Shown piece by piece: positions 58,033 through 64,000 of a DNA stretch of 64,000 nt. The first letter of the stretch is position 1. Each line of letters opens with the position of its first letter. Made by a program: the position numbers and the translations under genes. The DNA comes from Corallococcus sp. NCRR (GTDB lineage: Bacteria > Myxococcota > Myxococcia > Myxococcales > Myxococcaceae), in assembly GCF_026965535.1 (NCBI RefSeq), contig NZ_CP114039.1:6634001-6698000 (forward strand), given 5' to 3'. Under the pieces are notes generated by a model. That model made no database searches. It saw only the letters and a program-made list of their open reading frames with translations, and had not been told where the DNA came from.

Positions 58033-61000
58033 GCCGGGAGCTTTCTGGCAGCCCCGCGGGCCGCGAGGCGCTCCTGGAAGCCGTGCACCAGCGCGTAGAA
58101 CGTGGGCAGGGCCAGCAGCGTGAAGAGGGTGGACGTGACGAGCCCGCCCACCATCACCACCGCCAGCGGACGTTCAATCTCCGTCCCATGCAGCGGCAAC
58201 ACCAGCAGCGGCAGGAGCCCGAGGATGGCCGTGCCCGCGGTCATCAGCTTGGGCCGCACGCGGCCGATGCTCGCCTCGCGCACGGCCTCCGCGAAGGGCT
58301 TGCCCCGGCCCATCAGGTCCTTCGTCTGCGCCACCAGCACCAGGCCGTTCTGCACCGCGATGCCGAACAGGCCGATGAGGCCCACCAGGCTGGAGACGTT
58401 CCAGGTCTCGCCCGCGAGGAGCAGCGCGAGGATGCCGCCCACGAACGCGTCCGGCAGCGTGGCCAGGATGACCAGCGCCTCCGCCACGGAGTCCAGCGCG
58501 AGGTACAGCAGGACGAACACCGCGAGGAGCGCCAGCGAGATGGCCACCGTCAGCGCCTGCGCCGCGCGCTCCTGGCTCTCCACCTTGCCGCCCACGTCCA
58601 CGAAGTAGCCCGTGGGCAGCTTCAGCTGCGTGGCCAGCACCTCGCGCACCTCCGCCGCCGTGCTGCCCAGGTCCCGGCCGGACACGCCCGCCTCCACCGC
58701 GATGCGCCGGCTGCCGGCCTCGCGGCGCACGCTGCCCGCGCCGGAGGTCTCCTCGATGGTGGCCAACTGGCTCAGCGGGATGCGCGTGCCGTCGTGCCCG
58801 TCCACCAGCAGGTTGCGGATGGCGTTCACGTCGCCCCGGCGGTGGTCCGCCAGCCGGAGCACCAGGTCGTAGCGGCGCTGGCCCCGCAGGATCTGCGACG
58901 CCTCCTCACCCACGAGCCCCACGCGGACGGCCCGGATGACGTCCCCGGGCGTCAGCCCCACGCGCGCCACCGCCGCGCGGTTCACCGTGACGCGCAGCTG
59001 CGGCAGGCCGCTCAGCCGCTCCACCCGCAGGTCCTCCACGCCGTCCACCTTCGACATCAACGCGCGCGTGCGCTCCGCGAGCTCCGAGAGCGTGTCCAGG
59101 TCCGGCCCGAAGACGCGCACGGAGAGGTCCGCGGGGCTGCCGCCCAGCCCCTCGTCGATGCGCATCCCCAGCGGCGTGGTGAAGAGCACCGACACGCCGG
59201 GCACCTTCTCCAGGGCCTCGCGCATCCGAGACTCCAGCGTCTCGCGGCCTCCGACGCTGTCCTTCTTGAGGACCACGAGCACGTCGGACAGGGTGTGGGG
59301 CATCGGGTCCTCGGTGCGCTCGGCGCGGCCGGTGCGGCGCACCACGTCCTCTACCTCCGGGAACCCGCGCAGCACGTCCTCCACGCGGTGGTTGAGGCGG
59401 TCCACCTCGTCCAGTGACGCCTCCGGCGGAAGCACCGTCTGGAGCAGGAACGCGCCTTCATCCAGCCGGGGCATGAAGTCGCTGCCCACCATGAAGGCCA
59501 GGCCGAGCGCGGGCACGGTGATGGCCAGCGCCACCACGCGCACCAGGCCCGCGTGGCGCATGCACCGGTCCAGCAGCGGCGCGTACACGGCCTTCACCTT
59601 GCGGATGAGCCACACGTCCTCCGGCGAGTCCTCCTTCGGCGCGCGCAGGAGCAGGCCCGACACCACCGGCACCAGCGTGAGCGCCAGCGCGAGCGACGCG
59701 GCCAGGCACGCCACCACCGCCGCCGCGAGCGGCTGGTACATGCGCCCCTCGATGCCCGTCATCGCGAAGAGCGGGATGAACACCGAGACGACGATGAGCG
59801 TGGCGAAGGCGATGGGACGGCCCACCTCCATCGCCGCCGCCAGCGCCTCATCGCGCACCGTGCGGCGGCCCTTGCCCTCGCGCAGGTCGTGGATGACGTT
59901 CTCCACGACGATGATGGCCGCGTCCACCAGCAGGCCCACCGCGATGGCCAGCCCGCCCAGCGTCATCGTGTTCAGGCCGACGCCCGCCACCTTGAGCAGC
60001 AGTCCCGCCAGCGCCAGCGACAGGGGCAGGGTGAGCGTGACGATGAGCGCCGCGCGCCAGTCCCCCAGCAGCAGGAAGAGCACGCCCACCACCAGGAACG
60101 CGCCCAGCAGGATGGCCCGGCCCACGCCTCCCAGCGCGGAGCCCACCAGCTCCGACTGATCGTAGACGACGCGCAGCTGCACGCCCGGCGGCAGCGAGCG
60201 CCGCAGCTCGTCGATGGCCGCGCGCACGCCCTCGGCCACCTTCACGGTGTCCGCGCCGAACTGCTTGCTCACGCGGCAGCTCACCACCTCGCCCTCCAGC
60301 CGGTGCGCCATGCCCCGGCGCGGCGCGGGGGCCTCGCGCACGTCCGCCACGTCTCCCAGCAGCACGGGCGTCCCGTCGCGCAGCGCGACCACGGTGTTGT
60401 TCAGGTCCTCCACCGTCTCCGCCCGGCCCACCGCGCGCACGGCCCACTCCATGGGGCCCTGCGTGACGAAGCCTCCGGAGGCGTTGACGCTGGCGCCCTC
60501 CAGGCCGTGCTGGACCTCGTCCAGGGTGATGCCGCGCGCCACCAGTTGATCCGGATCCAGCAGCACCTGGAACTGGCGCAGGTAGCCGCCCAGCCGCTCC
60601 ACGCCCGCGACGCCGGGCACCGCGAGCAGCCGGTTCTTGATGTCGAACTCCGCCAGGTCGCGCAGCGACATCAGGTCCGCGCTGCCGGGCTCCGCCTCCA
60701 GCGTGAACTCGAAGACCTCGTTGAGCCGGCCGGTGAGGCTGGACACCAGCGGCGTGTCGGTGCCGGGCGGCAGCTCGCCCGCCGCCTGCGCCACGCGCTC
60801 CGCCACGTACTGGCGGCTGCGGAAGTAGTCCGCGTCCGGCTCGAACTCCACCGTCACCTGCGTGACGCCCAACTGTGAGGTGGAGCGGATGCGGCGCACC
60901 TCGGGCAGGCCCGCGAGCGCCACCTCCATGGGGATGGCCACCATCGTCTCCAGCTCCTCGGCGCCCATGGCCGGGTTCTGCACGATGACGTTGAAGATGG

Positions 61001-61157
61001 GCGCGGACAGATCCGGGAACACGTCCTGGCGCAGGTTGCGCAGGGCCATCGCGCCGAAGGCCGCCAGCGCCAGGACGACGAGCACCGTCAACCCGGGCCG
61101 GGAGAAGGACGCGCGGAGGATGCGCCCCGGCAGCGTCGTGCGGGTTTCAGTGTCCAT
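58029..61157 (-). CDS. CusA/CzcA-family heavy-metal RND efflux pump
   Basis: Inner-membrane RND transporter of 1042 residues, the usual size. It begins with the first helix GLTVLVVLALAAFGAMALRN and the porter segment RQDVFPDLSAPIFNVIVQNP. Transmembrane helix 4 has the proton-relay region TMTLGGLAIAVGLLVDAAII, with acidic residues following in VVENVIHDLREGKG. Two large periplasmic domains and a second helical half (GLIGLFGIAVQNGLVLVAQT, LPLLVLPLHGTEIERPLAVV) follow. It should expel a divalent or monovalent metal with the adaptor and channel encoded upstream. The start overlaps the adaptor gene by 11 bases; the stop overlaps the sigma factor start. Confidence 0.93.
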   Translation of the reverse strand: MDTETRTTLPGRILRASFSRPGLTVLVVLALAAFGAMALRNLRQDVFPDLSAPIFNVIVQNPAMGAEELETMVAIPMEVALAGLPEVRRIRSTSQLGVTQVTVEFEPDADYFRSRQYVAERVAQAAGELPPGTDTPLVSSLTGRLNEVFEFTLEAEPGSADLMSLRDLAEFDIKNRLLAVPGVAGVERLGGYLRQFQVLLDPDQLVARGITLDEVQHGLEGASVNASGGFVTQGPMEWAVRAVGRAETVEDLNNTVVALRDGTPVLLGDVADVREAPAPRRGMAHRLEGEVVSCRVSKQFGADTVKVAEGVRAAIDELRRSLPPGVQLRVVYDQSELVGSALGGVGRAILLGAFLVVGVLFLLLGDWRAALIVTLTLPLSLALAGLLLKVAGVGLNTMTLGGLAIAVGLLVDAAIIVVENVIHDLREGKGRRTVRDEALAAAMEVGRPIAFATLIVVSVFIPLFAMTGIEGRMYQPLAAAVVACLAASLALALTLVPVVSGLLLRAPKEDSPEDVWLIRKVKAVYAPLLDRCMRHAGLVRVVALAITVPALGLAFMVGSDFMPRLDEGAFLLQTVLPPEASLDEVDRLNHRVEDVLRGFPEVEDVVRRTGRAERTEDPMPHTLSDVLVVLKKDSVGGRETLESRMREALEKVPGVSVLFTTPLGMRIDEGLGGSPADLSVRVFGPDLDTLSELAERTRALMSKVDGVEDLRVERLSGLPQLRVTVNRAAVARVGLTPGDVIRAVRVGLVGEEASQILRGQRRYDLVLRLADHRRGDVNAIRNLLVDGHDGTRIPLSQLATIEETSGAGSVRREAGSRRIAVEAGVSGRDLGSTAAEVREVLATQLKLPTGYFVDVGGKVESQERAAQALTVAISLALLAVFVLLYLALDSVAEALVILATLPDAFVGGILALLLAGETWNVSSLVGLIGLFGIAVQNGLVLVAQTKDLMGRGKPFAEAVREASIGRVRPKLMTAGTAILGLLPLLVLPLHGTEIERPLAVVMVGGLVTSTLFTLLALPTFYALVHGFQERLAARGAARKLPA

Positions 61158-62337
61158 GCTCGTCACCTCCGCCCTGGGACTTCTCCACCTCGGCCTTGAG
61201 CAGGAACGCGCCCTCCACCACCACCTCGTCGCCCACGGCGAGCCCCTTGAGGACCTCCACCTGCGTGCCCAGGCTGCGGCCCCGGCCCACCTCGCGCTGC
61301 TCGAAGACACCTGCCTCCGGCGTGGGCAGGAACACCACCCAGCCGTTCTCCAGTCGCTGGAGCGACGCGGTCGGCACGGCCGTGAGCGTGGCGCCCGGAT
61401 CCCCCAGCGGGATGGACGCCGACGCGGACATGCCTGGCCGGAGGAGCCCCTTGCCGTTGTCCAGCTCCAGCCGCACGGGGATGGTGCGGCTGTGGGGATC
61501 CACCCGCTGCCCCACGTGGCCCACCTTCGCGGCGAACTCCTGGCCCGGGAACGCGGCGAAGGTGACGCGCGCGTCCGCGCCGGGCTTCAAGCGCACGGCG
61601 TCCCGTTCGAACGCGTGGACGATGAGCCACAGCGACGACAGGTCCCCGATGCGGAAGAGCGCCTGCGAGGGATCCGCCATCTGCCCCAGCCGCGCGGCGC
61701 GCTCCACGACGGTGCCGCCGATGGGCGCCTTGAGCACGAAGCCGGACGTGCCTTCCCCTCCGTTGCCCGCGCCCAACGCCGCGAGCGCGGCCTTCGCGGC
61801 GGCGACCTCCGCCTCCGCAGCGGCGGCGTCCGCTTCAGCGGCCTGCGCGTCCTTGCGCGCGACGATGCGCTCCTCGGCCAGCGTGCGCTTGCGGTCCGCG
61901 GCCTGCCGGGCGGCGGTGGCGCGGGCCTGGGTGGCCTGGAGGTCCGCGCGGGCCCGGCCCAGCTCCGGGCTCTGGAGCTCCGCCAGCCGCTGGCCCTGCT
62001 TCACCGCCTGGCCCGTCGTCACGGCGACGGAGGCCACGCGCGCGGAGACCGGCGAGGACACCTCCGCGTACGCGTCTTCACTGAAGGTCAGCTCGCCCAG
62101 CGCGGTGACGCTCTCTCCGCCCGGACGGGCCTCCACCTTCGCGGTGGTGACGCGCAGGTCGCGGAGCATCTCCTGGGGGACGTGCACGTGGATGACGTCT
62201 CCGGACTCGACGTGGAGCTTCTCCTCGGCGGCCTCGTCGTGGCCGTGTTCGCGCGCGTCGTCGTGCTCCGGCTTGGGGGACTTGCAGGCGGTGAGGCCCA
62301 CGAGGACGGACAGCAACAGCATCAGCGTGGGCTTCAT
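61147..62337 (-). CDS. CzcB/CusB-type periplasmic adaptor lipoprotein
   Basis: RND adaptor of 396 residues, ATG 62337, signal ending LVGLTAC. A His/Asp/Glu-rich segment follows (EHDDAREHGHDEAAEEK, then VIHVHVP), a likely metal-binding arm of Czc adaptors, and the C-terminus ends in GGGDEHGH. The core has lipoyl halves (YAEVSSPVSARVASVAVTTG and SGFVLKAPIGGTVVERAARL), an Ala-rich coiled-coil hairpin between them at about 110-190, then beta-barrel and membrane-proximal domains. It links the CzcA pump to the CzcC channel. ATG overlaps the stop of the channel gene (ATGA). Confidence 0.92.
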   Translation of the reverse strand: MKPTLMLLLSVLVGLTACKSPKPEHDDAREHGHDEAAEEKLHVESGDVIHVHVPQEMLRDLRVTTAKVEARPGGESVTALGELTFSEDAYAEVSSPVSARVASVAVTTGQAVKQGQRLAELQSPELGRARADLQATQARATAARQAADRKRTLAEERIVARKDAQAAEADAAAAEAEVAAAKAALAALGAGNGGEGTSGFVLKAPIGGTVVERAARLGQMADPSQALFRIGDLSSLWLIVHAFERDAVRLKPGADARVTFAAFPGQEFAAKVGHVGQRVDPHSRTIPVRLELDNGKGLLRPGMSASASIPLGDPGATLTAVPTASLQRLENGWVVFLPTPEAGVFEQREVGRGRSLGTQVEVLKGLAVGDEVVVEGAFLLKAEVEKSQGGGDEHGH

Positions 62338-63563
62338 GGCTGGACTCCCGTTTCCACTTCCAACTGCACACGAGCAAGGGCCAATCGCAGCAGGCCTTCG
62401 AGCCACGCGGCCCGCGCCTCCAGCGTGTCGCGACGAACGAGGAGGAAGGCCGCGAGGTCCATCTCCCCGGCGTCATAGGAGCGCTGCGCCAGCGCCTCGT
62501 TGTCATCCAGCAGCGGCAGCACCTCCTCCAGTTCCCCGAGGGCGCCGAGGCTCGCGCGGTAGCGGAGCTTCGCGGCCTGGACCTGGGCGGGCACGACGGC
62601 GCGCGCGGCGGCGAGCTCCTGCCCGGCACGGCCCGCCTCCGCTTCACCCACGAGGCGCGCCTCCTGGCCGCGAGCGAAGAGGGGCAGGGGCACGCTGAGC
62701 GTTCCCAGGAACACCGTCTCGTCCGCCTCCTTCTGGTAGCGCGCGCCCACCGTCACATCCGGCAGCACCTGACGCCGGCCCAGCGTCGCGGCGGCCTTCG
62801 CCTGGACCTGCTCCTGCTCCAGGGCCACCAGGTCCGCGCGTGCTCCCTTGCCGTCCGGCACCTCCCGGACGGGCGCCCGCGCGAGCGACCGTAGATCATC
62901 GTCGTAGGTGACCAGGGGCCTCGCGCGGTAGCCCGTGCGGACCTCCAGCTCCTCGCGCAGCGCGAAGACCTCGCCGGCCGCGACCTGGGCCTCCGCGCGG
63001 GCCCGGGCGTGCGCCACCTTCGCCACGTTCACGTCCACGGCCGGAACGTCACCGGCCGCGTAGCGCCGCTCCGTGGCCTGCACGGTGCGCGCCGCCGCTT
63101 CCGTCGCGGCGTCCACCAGCTTCTTGCGTTCCCGGGCCTGGAGGAGGCGCAGGTACGCCGCGGCCACGTCCCCCAGCAGGAGCCGCTCCGCGTCGCGCAG
63201 GCGGGCCTCCTCCATGGACAGGCCCGCGCGCGCCGCCTCGCGCCGCAGGCCCTGCTTGCCGCCCAGTTCGAAGGGCTGCGCCAGGCCCACCGCGAGGTCC
63301 AGGCCGTGGTCGCCATCGGGGAGCCGGCGCGAGCCCACCTGGACGTCGAGCTGGGGGTTCTCGCGCAAGAGCGGCGCGGCGCTCGCCAGGGGCCCCTGGG
63401 CGGCGCGCACGCGGGCCCGGGCCTCGATCAGCGCCGGGGCGTGCTCGCGCGCCAGGGCGAAGACGTCCTGGAGGGTGAGGGGAGAGGGATCCGCGCCACC
63501 AGGGCGCGGCCAGAGCATGACGGCGGCCAGCCCGAGGGCGGCCGTCGCGGAACGGATGGACAC
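62334..63563 (-). CDS. CzcC/TolC-type outer-membrane channel
   Basis: Outer-membrane factor of 409 residues starting at GTG 63563, which opens a signal peptide (VSIRSATAALGLAAVMLWP) cleaved near GGA-DP. The two TolC repeats are visible: LTLQDVFALAREHAPALIEA with RENPQLDVQVGSRRL, and VLPDVTVGARYQ with LGTLSVPLPLFARGQEARLV, each followed by long Ala/Arg/Glu-rich helices. It is the outer channel of the CzcCBA-type pump encoded by the next two genes, with 4-base overlap to the adaptor gene. Start is by signal peptide and an AGAGG about 9 bases ahead. Confidence 0.88.
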   Translation of the reverse strand: MSIRSATAALGLAAVMLWPRPGGADPSPLTLQDVFALAREHAPALIEARARVRAAQGPLASAAPLLRENPQLDVQVGSRRLPDGDHGLDLAVGLAQPFELGGKQGLRREAARAGLSMEEARLRDAERLLLGDVAAAYLRLLQARERKKLVDAATEAAARTVQATERRYAAGDVPAVDVNVAKVAHARARAEAQVAAGEVFALREELEVRTGYRARPLVTYDDDLRSLARAPVREVPDGKGARADLVALEQEQVQAKAAATLGRRQVLPDVTVGARYQKEADETVFLGTLSVPLPLFARGQEARLVGEAEAGRAGQELAAARAVVPAQVQAAKLRYRASLGALGELEEVLPLLDDNEALAQRSYDAGEMDLAAFLLVRRDTLEARAAWLEGLLRLALARVQLEVETGVQP

Positions 63564-63669
63564 GGGAGAAGACCTCTTCGGAAAAGGAGGCCGCGCGCAC
63601 CCATGCACCCGGGCAGGAGGCCGGGCACACCGGTGGCGGGGCGCGTGCGAACGACGGCGGACGCGGGCC

Positions 63670-63987
63670 TTAAACGAGAGGGACTATCGGGGGATGGAGG
63701 ATGTCATCCGCGTCGGCGGAGGACGGCTCCAGGGCTTCGGGGGCGAAGGGGGGCTCCCGGAACACGGGGTCCACGAGGCCCGGCAACGGCACGGCGACGG
63801 CCAGCGGCCTCGCGTGCGTGCAGCAGGCGCAGTCCACACAGGTGGGGGCGCACTGTCCCCGCGCGTCGTCATCCGCGCAGCCCGTGAGGCACGTCTCCGC
63901 CTGCTGCGCCGGCCCGAAGGCATGCGCGAGCCCGCCCCCGATGGGAGCGAGCAGCATCAGGCAGATGAAGAGCCAGAGTCGGAGCAC
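63670..63987 (-). CDS. Small exported Cys-rich protein, first gene of efflux operon
   Basis: Protein of 105 residues with a signal peptide (MLRLWLFICLMLLAPIGGGL, cleavage after AHA) and a short mature part. The mature part contains a dense Cys cluster (CLTGCADDDARGQC, CAPTCVDCACC followed by THARP) and then an acidic/Pro-rich tail. No known domain is recognised. Similar small exported Cys- or His-rich proteins often precede czcCBA-type operons and may bind metal in the periplasm; that role is inference. It lies 106 bases before the channel gene in the same direction. Its promoter is at or beyond the right edge of the window (13 bases remain). Confidence 0.7.
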   Translation of the reverse strand: MLRLWLFICLMLLAPIGGGLAHAFGPAQQAETCLTGCADDDARGQCAPTCVDCACCTHARPLAVAVPLPGLVDPVFREPPFAPEALEPSSADADDILHPPIVPLV

Positions 63988-64000
63988 TGGAGCGGTCTTC

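Overview
The window is very GC-rich with strong third-position GC bias, so long antisense open frames run opposite most genes. It carries a complete myxochelin-type siderophore locus, many signal-peptide and lipobox proteins, a lipoprotein resembling the Myxococcus paralogous TIGR02269 family, and a CorE-like copper-type sigma factor. Together these point to a myxobacterium of the Myxococcus/Corallococcus/Stigmatella group. No rRNA, tRNA, CRISPR array, insertion sequence or integrase was recognised, and no gene-free stretch exceeds about 290 bases.

Layout, left. Two paralogous penicillin-acylase-family Ntn hydrolases (1-1721, cut by the window edge, and 6542-8983) flank a small group: a beta-propeller-like protein, a SAM methyltransferase, a GT1 glycosyltransferase and a nucleotidyltransferase-like protein. 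Next come a YCII/DGPF protein, a secreted DUF4091 protein, a twin-CBS protein, a VTT/DedA-like membrane protein and a MacAB-type ABC exporter (adaptor, ATPase and two permeases, with 4-base overlaps). A two-gene NAD-linked formate dehydrogenase (17088-21208) follows.

Centre. Divergent from the formate dehydrogenase is the most notable element: two translationally coupled genes at 21343-26768. They encode an 880-residue P-loop ATPase and a 928-residue protein carrying every metal and catalytic motif of adenosine deaminases. This is the RdrA-RdrB architecture of the RADAR anti-phage system. A convergent gene for a four-helix membrane protein of unknown function ends 4 bases after it. An M19-dipeptidase-like lipoprotein with a Cys-rich tail follows, closed by a near-perfect bidirectional terminator.

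Right centre (30162-47305) is the iron locus, all on the minus strand: MFS exporter (mxcK) and aminotransferase (mxcL); then mxcC, D, E, F, the NRPS-reductase mxcG and a class II DAHP synthase; then a TonB-dependent receptor (mxcH) and a surface lipoprotein. Three Fur-box-like sites stand before the mxcK, mxcC and mxcH transcription units. In the inferred pathway, DAHP synthase feeds chorismate; MxcD/F/C make 2,3-dihydroxybenzoate; MxcE activates it; the MxcF carrier delivers it to MxcG, which acylates lysine and releases it reductively; MxcL aminates the aldehyde to myxochelin B. A dihydroxyacetone kinase is divergent from this locus.

Right end. A toxin-like lipoprotein and a candidate immunity gene overlap by 4 bases, followed by two bacterial-PH-domain membrane proteins and a VOC protein. 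A metal-resistance region then runs leftwards from the right edge: small Cys-rich exported protein, CzcC, CzcB and CzcA-type RND efflux, a CorE-like ECF sigma factor overlapping the pump gene by ATGA, an isoprenylcysteine-methyltransferase-like protein, a TolC-type lipoprotein and a Met-rich multicopper oxidase.
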